NCBI GenBank assembly: GCA_025058735.1
Contig: JANXDX010000004.1
Coordinates: 1 to 64,000, forward strand
From: Archaeoglobaceae archaeon
GTDB lineage: Archaea; Halobacteriota; Archaeoglobi; Archaeoglobales; Archaeoglobaceae
Direction of reading: 5' to 3'
DNA: 64,000 bases
Shown: in pieces, positions 43,917 to 52,511 of the stretch
Layout: every line of letters begins with the position of its first letter
Numbering within the stretch: the stretch's first letter is position 1
Made by a program: the position numbers and the translations under genes
The notes under the pieces: generated by a model
Told to the model about the DNA's origin: nothing
Seen by the model: the letters and a program-made list of their open reading frames with translations, nothing else
The model's database searches: none

Positions 43917-44491
43917 AAGATAGGAGAGATCACTACTACTGGCAGGCGAAAAAGCTTGGCTACAGAAGTAGAGCGGCTTTCAAGCTTATTCAGATGAACG
44001 AAAAGTTCAATTTAATAAAAAAAGGTGATTGGGTATTAGATCTAGGATCATCTCCAGGTGGCTGGAGTCAGGTTGCAGTTGAACTTGGAGCAAACGTTGT
44101 AGCAGTTGATATAAACCCGATGAAACCTTTGGAGAATGTCCATTTCATACTTGGAGATATAACTAAAGCTGAAACTTTAGAAAGGATAAAAAGTTTTAGA
44201 GAAAAGTTCGACTTAGTTATGAGTGATGCGTCCCCAAAAATTACTGGAGTTTGGACGATCGATCACTTAAAATCTGTAGAACTTGCAAGAGCTAGCTTTT
44301 CGATTGCAAAAGAGGTGCTGAAAGTTGGAGGAAACTTCGTTGTAAAAGTGTTTCAAGGTGAGGAAATTCAGAAATTCTTCAACGAAATAAAAGATTATTT
44401 CCACTTTAAAAAATTTCACAGCCCAAAAGCGTCGAGAAAGCAGAGCGCTGAAATATATTTCATTGGAAAAGGGTTTAAATTGATTAGCTAG
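43913..44491 (+). CDS. rlmE: 23S rRNA 2'-O-ribose methyltransferase RlmE
   Basis: The FtsJ/RrmJ-type enzyme that methylates a uridine of 23S rRNA in the ribosomal A-loop using SAM. The 192-residue protein has the N-terminal RDHYYWQAKKLGYRSRAAFKL, SAM loop DLGSSPGGWSQVA near 42, and the catalytic K-D-K-E set: Lys in RAAFKLIQ, Asp in MSDASPKITGV, Lys in VVKVFQGEE, and Glu near the end (SAEIYF). It ends an operon with Clp1 and YjbQ genes. Its final eight bases overlap the opposing tatA gene. Confidence 0.95.
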   Translation: MKDRRDHYYWQAKKLGYRSRAAFKLIQMNEKFNLIKKGDWVLDLGSSPGGWSQVAVELGANVVAVDINPMKPLENVHFILGDITKAETLERIKSFREKFDLVMSDASPKITGVWTIDHLKSVELARASFSIAKEVLKVGGNFVVKVFQGEEIQKFFNEIKDYFHFKKFHSPKASRKQSAEIYFIGKGFKLIS

Positions 44492-44786
44492 CTTTTTTCT
44501 CTCTAAGAAGTTTATTTATATCGTTCAAAAGCTCTTCATCGCTTTTTCCTGTAGGATCTATTCCCAACTCTCTTGCAATTTTTTCAATTTTCTCTCTTTT
44601 AATTTGTTGCTGTTTTTCGAGTTGTTTTTCTAGTTCTCTAAGTTCAATTTCTGACTCTCTTTGGGCTTTTCTAAATTCGGCAACACTTCTACCTAAACTC
44701 CTTGCTACTTCTGGTAACTTGCTTGCTCCAAAAAGTATCAAGATTATGAGCAATATTACTAACCACTCTTGCGGTCCAGGAAGCAT
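44484..44786 (-). CDS. tatA: Twin-arginine translocase subunit TatA
   Basis: A 100-residue TatA/TatE/TatB-type protein of the folded-protein export system. The transmembrane segment is WLVILLIILILFGASKLP (8-25), with the usual FG-x-x-KLPE hinge, followed by an amphipathic helix (VARSLGRSVAEFRKAQRE) and a long charged coiled-coil tail (residues 45-80) before a short C-terminus. TatA and TatB are not easily told apart by sequence; the long tail hints at TatB-like length. TatC is not in the window. The last eight bases overlap rlmE. Confidence 0.9.
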   Translation of the reverse strand: MLPGPQEWLVILLIILILFGASKLPEVARSLGRSVAEFRKAQRESEIELRELEKQLEKQQQIKREKIEKIARELGIDPTGKSDEELLNDINKLLREKKAS

Positions 44787-44856
44787 GAAAAAAGTTCTTT
44801 AACTCTTATAAAAATTTTACCGAAAAAATTTACAAAGCGACCAACAATTTCAGGTG

Positions 44857-46347
44857 ATGAGAACTGTTCGAATATTTGATACTACATTACGTGACGGAGA
44901 ACAAACGCCCGGAGTATCTTTACCTGTTAACTACAAGATTCAAATTGCAAAACAGTTAGACAAACTCGGTGTAGATATCATAGAAGCCGGTTTTCCAGCC
45001 ACTTCAAAGGGAGAATTTGAAGCTGTGAAAGAGATCGCAAATTTGGGATTGAATGCAGAAATATGCGGATTAGCGAGAGTTGTTAAGGAAGATATAGATC
45101 TAGCGATCAAAACTGACGTTGACATGGTCCACATCTTCGTTCCAACTTCGAGGATACAGGTTGAACATACAATAATGAAGGATCGTGAAGAGATTATTAA
45201 TATAGCGGTTAAATTTGTAGACTACATAAAGTCTTATGGTGTTAAATGCATGTTTTCTGCTATGGATGCTACGAGGACAGAAGTTGAGTATCTAAAAAGA
45301 ATATACAAGGCAGTTGAAGAAGCTAAAGTTGATATAATAAATGTTCCAGACACAGTCGGAGTCTCTACACCATTTAAATTTTACGATTTGATAAAGCAAA
45401 TAAAAGAGCATTTAAAAGTTCCAGTTGACGTTCACTGTCACAACGATTTTGGATTGGCTGTAGCTAATTCATTTGCAGCAGTTTTAGCTGGAGCAGATGA
45501 AGTTCAAGTCACCGTAAATGGGATCGGTGAGAGAGCTGGTAACGCAGATCTTTCACAAGTTGTAATGATATTGCACGCAATAGAAGGTATAAAGACGAAC
45601 ATAAAAACTGAACATCTTTACGAAACATCGAAATTGGTAGAGAGGCTTACAGGTATTAAAATGCCCCCAAACACACCTATAATTGGAGAAAATGCATTCA
45701 GCCATGAAAGCGGAATACATGCTCACGGAGTGATCAGAGATTCAAGAACTTTTGAACCAGGAATATTAACTCCTGAAATGGTTGGACATAGGAGGAGGAT
45801 AGTTGTAGGGAAGCACGCTGGAAGACATCAAATAAAGAAAATCTTGGAAGATGCAGGTTATTCTATAGACGATGAGAAGTTGAACAGGATCTTTGAAAAG
45901 GTCAAAGAACTCGGCGATAAAGGAAAAAAAGTTACAGATCTTGATCTTTTTACGATTGCTGAAGTTGTTCTGGGGGAACTGAAGAAAGATGAGAGAGTTT
46001 TGACTGTAGAAGAAGTTACTGTAATTACTGGGAATAGGATAACTCCTACAGCGGTTGTAAATGCAATAATCAATGGAGAGAAGAAGATTACATCTGCAAT
46101 CGGGGTTGGGCCAGTTGACGCATCTTTAAAAGCTGTAGCATCTTTACTTGGTAAGTCTATAAAAATCGTTGATTTCAAGCTAGATGCCGTTAGTGGAGGA
46201 AGTGATGCGATTGCTGAAGTTTACGTTACAGTTGAAGATGAAAGTGGAAGAGTTTTCACAGCTAGAGGTGCATCGCAAGATATAGTTATGGCATCCGTGG
46301 AAGCTTTAGTAAATGCTATAAATTACTTGATGATGATCAGGAAATGA
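44857..46347 (+). CDS. leuA: 2-isopropylmalate synthase (or citramalate synthase)
   Basis: Condenses acetyl-CoA with a 2-oxo acid, entering leucine biosynthesis (or isoleucine if citramalate). The protein has 496 residues from the ATG at 44857 (a GTG just before it, at 44854, is the alternative). The TIM barrel starts IFDTTLRDGEQTPG near 6, the metal-binding HCHNDFGLAVANS near 200, and GIGERAGNADL near 225. The allosteric LeuA dimer domain (about 385-496) is present, so end-product feedback is expected. The choice between LeuA and the citramalate or homocitrate enzymes needs the substrate-pocket residues. It overlaps purB as ATGA, an odd amino-acid and purine pairing. Confidence 0.9.
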   Translation: MRTVRIFDTTLRDGEQTPGVSLPVNYKIQIAKQLDKLGVDIIEAGFPATSKGEFEAVKEIANLGLNAEICGLARVVKEDIDLAIKTDVDMVHIFVPTSRIQVEHTIMKDREEIINIAVKFVDYIKSYGVKCMFSAMDATRTEVEYLKRIYKAVEEAKVDIINVPDTVGVSTPFKFYDLIKQIKEHLKVPVDVHCHNDFGLAVANSFAAVLAGADEVQVTVNGIGERAGNADLSQVVMILHAIEGIKTNIKTEHLYETSKLVERLTGIKMPPNTPIIGENAFSHESGIHAHGVIRDSRTFEPGILTPEMVGHRRRIVVGKHAGRHQIKKILEDAGYSIDDEKLNRIFEKVKELGDKGKKVTDLDLFTIAEVVLGELKKDERVLTVEEVTVITGNRITPTAVVNAIINGEKKITSAIGVGPVDASLKAVASLLGKSIKIVDFKLDAVSGGSDAIAEVYVTVEDESGRVFTARGASQDIVMASVEALVNAINYLMMIRK

Positions 46348-47696
46348 TGATCGTACATCCGATAGATTACAGGTATGGAACAAAGGAGATGAAGAGAATT
46401 TGGAGTGAAGACAGTAAAATTAGAAGGATGATCTGGGTAGAGATAGCTTTACTTAAAGCTTTGGCAAAAAAAGGTTATTTGAGTTATGAAGAAGTAAAAA
46501 AAGTTAAAGATGCTGCAAAAAAAATTAAACCACAAAGAGTTAAAGAAATAGAAGCTGAAATAAAGCATGATATAATGGCTTTAGTTAAAGCGATCAGCGA
46601 GGTAAGTGGATGTAAATGGGTTCACTTCGGTGCAACTTCAAACGATATAATAGACACTGCAACTGCAACTCAACTTAGAGACTCTTTGCAAGTAATCGAA
46701 ACAAAGCTGAAAAAAATGATCAAAATCCTCTGTGAAAAAGCGTTGGAATACAAAGATGTTGTTTGTTTAGGAAGAACTCATGGACAAGCTGCTTTACCAA
46801 CTACTTATGGATTCAGATTTGCTCTTTGGGCGTATGAGTTCTCAAGGCACTTGGAAAGGCTAAAAGAGATGAAGAAAAGGATTTTAATAGGTAAGATGAG
46901 TGGAGCAGTTGGAACTCAAGCTGCTTTCGGAGAAGATGGATTCGAGATAGAAGAGGAAGTTATGAGACTTCTAAATTTAAAACCTGCAATGATTTCGAGT
47001 CAAATAGTTCCGAGAGATGCTTATTGTGAATATATAGAATTCCTATCAAATCTGGCAACTTCTTTGGAAAAAGTAGCAACAAACATAAGGATACTTCAAA
47101 GATCGGAAGTTGGAGAAGTTTTCGAATTCTTTGGGGAAAAACAAGTTGGTAGTTCGACGATGCCACACAAGAGGAATCCAATAGATAGTGAAAACATATG
47201 TGGACTTGCGAGAGTTGTTAGAGGTTTTGTTGAGCCCCAGCATCAATCTGCAATACTTTGGGAGGAGAGAGATCTTACAAATTCTTCAGCTGAACGCATA
47301 ACTTTAGTTGAGGCTACGGTTTTAGCTGATCATATTTTAACTAAGGCTATAGATGTTTTATCAAAAATAAAAATAGACATTGAAAATGTAAGAAGGAATT
47401 TGGATGCTCAAAGGGGTTTGAACTTGAGCGAGGCTGTGATGGTTGAACTTACAAAGAAAGGAATAGATAGACAAGAGGCGCATGAAATAGTTAGAAGAGC
47501 ATCCATGAGAGCTTACGTTAACAAGACTACTTTGCTTGAAGAGTTGTTAAAAGAAAAAGAAGTATTCAAAAAGATGAGTAAGGATGAACTTGAAGAAATA
47601 TTGAAGCCGGAAAACTACATAGGAAATGCAGTTGAAAGAGTTGAAAGAGTTGTGAGGTATCTACTTGAAAGTCAAGTTCACGATCGGAGAAGTTGA
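46344..47696 (+). CDS. purB: Adenylosuccinate lyase
   Basis: Cleaves SAICAR and adenylosuccinate in purine synthesis, releasing fumarate. The 450-residue protein has the fumarase-superfamily signature GSSTMPHKRNP near 273, the His region FGATSNDIIDTATATQ near 92 and GRTHGQAALPTTYG near 146. A mobile loop precedes the signature. The gene overlaps leuA by four bases and extends 32 bp past the start of the cyclophilin-like gene, so the three are a single expression unit. Confidence 0.96.
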   Translation: MMIVHPIDYRYGTKEMKRIWSEDSKIRRMIWVEIALLKALAKKGYLSYEEVKKVKDAAKKIKPQRVKEIEAEIKHDIMALVKAISEVSGCKWVHFGATSNDIIDTATATQLRDSLQVIETKLKKMIKILCEKALEYKDVVCLGRTHGQAALPTTYGFRFALWAYEFSRHLERLKEMKKRILIGKMSGAVGTQAAFGEDGFEIEEEVMRLLNLKPAMISSQIVPRDAYCEYIEFLSNLATSLEKVATNIRILQRSEVGEVFEFFGEKQVGSSTMPHKRNPIDSENICGLARVVRGFVEPQHQSAILWEERDLTNSSAERITLVEATVLADHILTKAIDVLSKIKIDIENVRRNLDAQRGLNLSEAVMVELTKKGIDRQEAHEIVRRASMRAYVNKTTLLEELLKEKEVFKKMSKDELEEILKPENYIGNAVERVERVVRYLLESQVHDRRS

Positions 47697-48033
47697 ATGC
47701 ATCGCTGAACTTGACGAGAAGCTTGAAACAGTTTTAGAAATTAAAAAAGCTTTACCGATAAAAAGTTATGCAAATAGATGGGGAGATGAAGTTTACTTTG
47801 AAACAAGTTTAGATTTTGAAAAAGAGGAGAATTCTAAAGACGTAGTTGAAATTGGAGATGTAGCTTTTTGGATACCTGGAAAAGCTATCTGCATATTTTT
47901 TGGAAAAACTCCAATAAGTGATGAAAAAATAAGACCAGCAAGTGCTGTAAATGTTATAGGGAGAGTTGTTAGCGGGCTTGAAAATTTAAAAAAGGTTAAA
48001 GATGGAGATCAAGTTTTTTTGAATCTCTTGTAA
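47665..48033 (+). CDS. Cyclophilin-like fold protein (DUF369/TM1367 type)
   Basis: A 122-residue protein of the small cyclophilin-like family. The markers are KSYANRWGDEVYFET near 34, the VEIGDVAFWIPGKAICIFFGKTP core, and the tail RPASAVNVIGRVVSGLENLKKVKDGDQV. Family members share a beta-barrel with cyclophilin but lack the proline-isomerase active-site residues. Function is unknown. The start is a TTG lying 32 bp inside purB, which has a ribosome-like GTGAGG before it. The end overlaps the opposing Lon-like gene by 25 bp. Confidence 0.87.
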   Translation: MKVKFTIGEVECIAELDEKLETVLEIKKALPIKSYANRWGDEVYFETSLDFEKEENSKDVVEIGDVAFWIPGKAICIFFGKTPISDEKIRPASAVNVIGRVVSGLENLKKVKDGDQVFLNLL

Positions 48034-49748
48034 GCTAAAAACAGGACAGTTAGGGCTAAAAAGATCTCAAAACCAGGGATCTCTTTGATCTCTTTTTTAA
48101 TTTGATCAACTTTCGTCTGTTGTTTTGGAACGTAAGTTGCTTGGACTATTTCAGCTTCACCATGTCCCTTCGTCATAACAGTTAGAAGTTTAGCCAACCT
48201 CTCCGACATCTTGTAGTACATGAATTTTATGTAGATGTTTTCTAGATTTTCTGCATATTCAAAGTAAGCTGCAGGTAGTATCGGAGTTATTACGCTTTCA
48301 GCTTCTCCTATTGCACTTTTAGCTCTCTCTCTTGTAAAATTCATCTTTTCATATATATCTCTCTCTATAGACAAGGATGAGCTGACTATTGAATCTATTG
48401 CAGAAAAAGCTGCTCCAGCGTACATGCCTTCTGAAAACAAATTTCTTGCAACTCTAAATGAATCTACTGCCATGGAAAGAAAATTTCCAGATCCACCAAG
48501 GGATTGGGCGTAAACGATCATGGAAGCTGCTTGAGTTATGTAAAATTCAGCTCTTTTCCTTAATTCGTCTTTATTGATCTCGTAATCTCCTTTTAGAACG
48601 TTAAGTAAAGACAACCAAACTTTTGCACTTTCAACTCTCTCTTTTGCAAAGGCTAAATTGTACAAAGCTTCGTTATCGTTTCTAGCATTTTGAGCTTTAT
48701 AGAGTAACAATTCAGCTTCTCCAATTCTTTCTTCAGCAGCAGCTATTATCTGTAAAGAATTTATTCCCAACTTTGCGGCTTTGAGATATTCTTTCAAAGA
48801 ATTTATCTCTTCTCTGATCAACTCAACTTCTCTATCGAACTGTTGAGCATTAAGTATCTTTTCCAGATACTCCTGATACCTAGCCTGCACTAGAGCTTGG
48901 AAGTACTTACTTGTAGCAGTGTAGTAGTTTCCTTTGAGATAATCTTCTTCAGCCTGTTTTATTAAGTTTAAAGCCTGAGGGGATTTTATATTTTCTGTTC
49001 TCTTCCTCATCTCTTCTGCGAGTTTCTTTAGAATTTCTGAATAATCGTAGGTTGTTAAGTAAACTTCTTTTTGTCTTATTTCGAATCCTGAATAAAATTT
49101 TAGTGCATCGTTTATTGTATAAACTTCGTAAACTTCTACACCGATTTGCTTTCCAAACTCAACAAGGTCTACTTGTTTGTAAACTTTTGAAATGACATTT
49201 ACAATACCTACTCTCCTGACAACAGTCTCTTCAACGTACGAAATTCTCTGACCTTCAGGGATCAGGAAAATTTTTCCTCCACTATATGCTGCAGCTTCAA
49301 GTTTTTGCTTTAATCCACCGACAGGTCCTACAAAGCCGTCCGGATATATTGTTCCAGTCATAAAAACGTCGTTTCTTAGCGTTAAATTCTTTAGAGCTGC
49401 TATCGTTGCAACTGTCATCACAGCTCCTGCAGAGGGGCCGCCGACTATTGGTGCATCTGCTTGGATTTCGTAGAAAAAGTTGTAATCCATAAAATCTATT
49501 CCAAGTAGATCGCAAGCAGTAACTGCAGCTAATCTAGCACTGCCTTGCATATCTATTTCTGTCATTGGTCCAGTTGCGACAAACACTTTTCCAGTTCCTT
49601 TACTTACTGTAACAGTTATATCTATCGTAACTCCTTTACTACCATCACTGGTAACTGCTACAGCTTTAACTGTAACACTGTTTCCTTCCAAAGCTAGTGC
49701 TGAATTTATCAGCAGTAACAATAAAATCAAGGTTAGTTTTTTACACAC
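48009..49748 (-). CDS. Membrane-anchored Lon-type (S16) serine protease, extracytoplasmic
   Basis: A 579-residue protein with an N-terminal signal (LTLILLLLLINSALA), a Lon-type protease domain and a C-terminal membrane helix (FEIFLALTVLFLAYKRFKK). The catalytic Ser is in VGGPSAGAVMTVA near 105 and Lys in GGLKQKLEAAAYSGG near 148, with IYPDGFVGPVGG between, so the dyad is intact. Residues 230-535 are long helical segments with coiled-coil-like periodicity, which may bind substrates. There is no ATPase domain, so it works without direct ATP use, unlike cytosolic Lon. A surface protease anchored at its C-terminus is inferred. It overlaps the cyclophilin-like gene by 25 bp. Confidence 0.88.
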   Translation of the reverse strand: MCKKLTLILLLLLINSALALEGNSVTVKAVAVTSDGSKGVTIDITVTVSKGTGKVFVATGPMTEIDMQGSARLAAVTACDLLGIDFMDYNFFYEIQADAPIVGGPSAGAVMTVATIAALKNLTLRNDVFMTGTIYPDGFVGPVGGLKQKLEAAAYSGGKIFLIPEGQRISYVEETVVRRVGIVNVISKVYKQVDLVEFGKQIGVEVYEVYTINDALKFYSGFEIRQKEVYLTTYDYSEILKKLAEEMRKRTENIKSPQALNLIKQAEEDYLKGNYYTATSKYFQALVQARYQEYLEKILNAQQFDREVELIREEINSLKEYLKAAKLGINSLQIIAAAEERIGEAELLLYKAQNARNDNEALYNLAFAKERVESAKVWLSLLNVLKGDYEINKDELRKRAEFYITQAASMIVYAQSLGGSGNFLSMAVDSFRVARNLFSEGMYAGAAFSAIDSIVSSSLSIERDIYEKMNFTRERAKSAIGEAESVITPILPAAYFEYAENLENIYIKFMYYKMSERLAKLLTVMTKGHGEAEIVQATYVPKQQTKVDQIKKEIKEIPGFEIFLALTVLFLAYKRFKKT

Positions 49749-49767
49749 AAAAGGACACTTTTGGAAT

Positions 49768-51237
49768 TTAAAAAGTTTGTGTCAAGTAGGAACTTTTTAA
49801 CTCCTTTAACCTTTTCTCTCCCTCTTTAACTACAAAATCGATAAATTTATGCATAAAAATTCTACTAATTGCTGGCATTTTTGCTAAATATTCTTTAGCT
49901 AACACCTTAAGCCATTTTACATCATGTTCCCAGCATTCTATCATCAAATTCCAATGGTATGGCTTCATATCATCACTTGAAAACGATTTTTGACCACTTA
50001 AACCTGCTATTGGAACGAAGAACAGTGGAACTATTAAACTCTTGTAATCTTTCAACCTGTCGAGAAGTTCTAAGGTTTTCAAAACATCATCTTCAGTTTC
50101 ACTTGGAAATCCTATTATGAGTGTAGCACATGGAAGCCAATTGTTGTCTGAACAAATTCCAAAGCTTTGCTCAACAACATCGCACCAATCTTCAGCTTTA
50201 AATGGTAAAACTTTCCCATGCATATATTCTTTCACAATTTTTGGACTTCCAGTTTCTATTCCAGTTTGTCCAGCAAGCCACGGTTGTATTTTGTTTGGAA
50301 TCCCTAAGATTGTAGATATTTCACTTACAACTCCTTCTGCAGAAGCTACTGAAGCTAGAGAGAAGTGGCTTATTCCAACTTTACAATACTTCGAAACTTC
50401 TGAAAACAGTTCTAATACAGCTTTTTCATTTATTTTGAATCGATCAGCTTTATATCTCAGAACGTCTTCAGCGTGAAGTGTTACAAGTTTGTTCACTTTG
50501 GCGTTTATTTTCACTTCCTCCACTATATCTTCTATGGGCCTACTTCTAAGTTTTTGAAGTGTTGGTTGACAAAATTTACATCCCCTTCCACAACCTCTTG
50601 CAATCTCTACTAACCCACCTATAGTAGCCCCTTTTATAATTGGAATTCTTTCTACTGCACCTCCATAAAAGATCCCCTTAAGATCTTCTCCGTTCAGAAT
50701 TCTCTTGAAAAGCTCTGGAACTAGATCTTCTCCTTCTCCAACAACAACTAAATCTATTCCAAATTCGTCCATAACTTTTTTTTCTGCAAGTTGCCAGGCT
50801 CCAGCCCCTCCAACTACTATCTTTGCACTGCTTTTCTCTTTAATTTTTTCGACAAGTTCTCTAAAGCAAAAAACATTGTAGGATTCTTCTTTTATAAGTC
50901 CATTTTTACCAGAAAAAGTGGTCGACGCAGGACCTAAGCCGAGGGGATCGTTTGTCGTTATTCCAACAATTTTTGTATTTTTCAAATATTTTTCTATTTT
51001 ATCTGGTGGAATTACTGCTACATTGAATCCCTTTTCTAACAGAGCAGCTTCTATTTTTCTAGTTCCGTATGGAGCTATTACAGCTTTTCCATTTTCAGTT
51101 TTGACAGGTGGACATATAAATTTAAAGAACATCTTTGGAGGGATCAGGTTTTTAGGAGCACAAGCCATGAAGCCTAGAAACAGTGCTCCATGATAGTTAC
51201 TCATTAAACACCTTTCCGCGGTAAGAATAATTTCCAT
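49768..51237 (-). CDS. Radical SAM protein with N-terminal cobalamin-binding-like domain
   Basis: A 489-residue protein. Residues 40-190 form a B12-binding-like Rossmann domain (FNVAVIPPDKIE, IVVGGAGAWQLAEKK, LVVVGEGEDLVPEL), without the DxHxxG cobalamin motif. The radical SAM core follows with CGRGCKFCQP (CxxxCxxC) near 215-223, and IETGSPKIVKEYMHG, TLIIGFPSETEDDVLK near 375. The C-terminal helices resemble the methylthiotransferase-like class. Substrate is unknown. It is divergent from the HTH regulator, with a short 73-bp promoter gap, so the regulator may control it. Confidence 0.85.
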   Translation of the reverse strand: MEIILTAERCLMSNYHGALFLGFMACAPKNLIPPKMFFKFICPPVKTENGKAVIAPYGTRKIEAALLEKGFNVAVIPPDKIEKYLKNTKIVGITTNDPLGLGPASTTFSGKNGLIKEESYNVFCFRELVEKIKEKSSAKIVVGGAGAWQLAEKKVMDEFGIDLVVVGEGEDLVPELFKRILNGEDLKGIFYGGAVERIPIIKGATIGGLVEIARGCGRGCKFCQPTLQKLRSRPIEDIVEEVKINAKVNKLVTLHAEDVLRYKADRFKINEKAVLELFSEVSKYCKVGISHFSLASVASAEGVVSEISTILGIPNKIQPWLAGQTGIETGSPKIVKEYMHGKVLPFKAEDWCDVVEQSFGICSDNNWLPCATLIIGFPSETEDDVLKTLELLDRLKDYKSLIVPLFFVPIAGLSGQKSFSSDDMKPYHWNLMIECWEHDVKWLKVLAKEYLAKMPAISRIFMHKFIDFVVKEGEKRLKELKSSYLTQTF

Positions 51238-51280
51238 GTAACCTATGAATTTTTCACTGCATATATACGTTTCGAAAAAG

Positions 51281-51288
51281 TATTTATA
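51281..51288 (+). promoter_or_regulatory. TATA box of HTH gene
   Basis: TATTTATA, preceded by CGAAAAA as a good BRE, is centred 26 bp before the ATG at 51311. It implies a leaderless transcript. Confidence 0.6.
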
Positions 51289-51310
51289 GTTCCAAAACGA
51301 AGTTTGACCA

Positions 51311-51607
51311 ATGCTAGAGAAGATAGCTGAGGTAATTGAAAAATTTCGTTTAAAACCTTCAGACCTTAAGATCTACTACTTATTGGTTGGAAAGCATATG
51401 AGTGCCAGTGAGATAGCTAAAGAGTTAAAACTTTCTTCCAGATTTGTTAGAGAGAGGTTGAAAGATCTTTACAGCAAAGGGATATTGAAGAGAACGATTA
51501 TAGTGAAAGGATGGATAGGTTATGTTTATACTGCAGAAGATCCTCAGATCGTTTTGAAAAAGATAAAAAATCAGATTTTAAGTGAACTTTCAAAACTAGA
51601 AAATTAA
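51311..51607 (+). CDS. HTH transcriptional regulator (TrmB/ArsR-like)
   Basis: A 98-residue protein, mostly one winged helix. The HTH runs from LKPSDLKIYYLLVGKHMSASEIAKELKL through SSRFVRERLKDLYSKGILKR, with the wing TIIVKGWIGYVYTAED. A C-terminal helix of about 20 residues may mediate dimer contacts; no ligand domain is present, unlike full TrmB proteins. It is divergent from the radical SAM gene and is followed by a hairpin at 51610-51630 and the CBS gene. Confidence 0.8.
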   Translation: MLEKIAEVIEKFRLKPSDLKIYYLLVGKHMSASEIAKELKLSSRFVRERLKDLYSKGILKRTIIVKGWIGYVYTAEDPQIVLKKIKNQILSELSKLEN

Positions 51608-51609
51608 TT

Positions 51610-51630
51610 CTTATTTTTATTTAAAATAAG
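51610..51630. terminator. Hairpin downstream of HTH gene
   Basis: CTTATTTT, loop TATTT, AAAATAAG: perfect 8-bp arms starting two bases after the regulator stop. It can act as a terminator hairpin or as an operator upstream of the CBS gene, which has a TATA box at 51644-51651. Confidence 0.4.
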
Positions 51631-51643
51631 TAATATTAAAAAG

Positions 51644-51651
51644 ATTTATTT
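51644..51651 (+). promoter_or_regulatory. TATA box of CBS-domain gene
   Basis: ATTTATTT is centred about 25 bp before the ATG at 51672. It supports that start codon and a leaderless message. Confidence 0.45.
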
Positions 51652-51671
51652 ACCAGTTTCAACCCTAGTTG

Positions 51672-52511
51672 ATGAAAGCTTCAGAAATAATGAATCCAAA
51701 TGTAAAATTCGCTACTCTTCCAGGTACAAGAGAGAGGGTCTTGCAGCTTTTCAAGGAACATGGAATTTCTGCTGTTCCAGTGGTTAAAGATGGTAAAGTT
51801 GTTGGTATAGTGACAAGAAAAGATATATTAAGGAAAATTGATGAAAGACAGCTAGCCCTCCTTATGACTCCGAATCCTGTTTGTGTTGAAGAAAACACTC
51901 CTTTAAAAGATGTAGTTAAAGTTCTTACAACTACACCTTTTAGAAGGTTACCCGTCGTTAAAAAGGGTGAACTTGTTGGAATAATAACTGTTATGGACAT
52001 AATAAAAAAGATTGCAGAAATGAACATTGAAAAACCTATAAGAGACTACATCACACCTTCTATAGTTTGCGTTTGGGAAATGACTCCTTTAAACGTTGTT
52101 GGAGAAATAATGCGTCTAAGTAATTCAGAGTTGTGCGGTGTTTTGGATGATGAAGATAGATTGGTTGGAATAGTAGATGAAAAAATAATGCTTACAGAAA
52201 CTTTGATCGAAGAGTTCATTGAACAAACTAAGTACTCTTCATCCAGCAATACAGATGATGAGTGGAGCTGGGATGGCCTTAGAGATCACTTCGTCAAATA
52301 CTTTGAAGTGAGCGTAGTTAAGTTGCCGAAAGAACCTGTAAAGAACTTCATGAAAAAGCCTGAATTTGTTTATCCTCAAACTTCTGTCTCTAAGTGTGCT
52401 AAAAAGATGATCGCAAACGATCTAGATCACGTCCCAGTCTTAGATTCTTTGAACAGAGTTGCAGGACTTGTGAAAGACAAGGATTTAATTAAAGTTCTTT
52501 TGGAAGTATAG
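51672..52511 (+). CDS. CBS domain protein (four CBS motifs)
   Basis: A 279-residue protein composed of two tandem CBS pairs (about 1-120 and 122-279), with the CBS signatures GISAVPVVKDGKVVGIVTRKDIL, PFRRLPVVKKGELVGIITVMDII, GVLDDEDRLVGIVDEK and HVPVLDSLNRVAGLVKDKDL. CBS pairs bind adenosine ligands such as AMP, ATP or SAM, so this probably senses energy or methyl state, but no catalytic domain is attached. The protein partner is unknown. Its 3' end overlaps the opposing thymidylate kinase gene by 23 bp. Confidence 0.93.
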   Translation: MKASEIMNPNVKFATLPGTRERVLQLFKEHGISAVPVVKDGKVVGIVTRKDILRKIDERQLALLMTPNPVCVEENTPLKDVVKVLTTTPFRRLPVVKKGELVGIITVMDIIKKIAEMNIEKPIRDYITPSIVCVWEMTPLNVVGEIMRLSNSELCGVLDDEDRLVGIVDEKIMLTETLIEEFIEQTKYSSSSNTDDEWSWDGLRDHFVKYFEVSVVKLPKEPVKNFMKKPEFVYPQTSVSKCAKKMIANDLDHVPVLDSLNRVAGLVKDKDLIKVLLEV

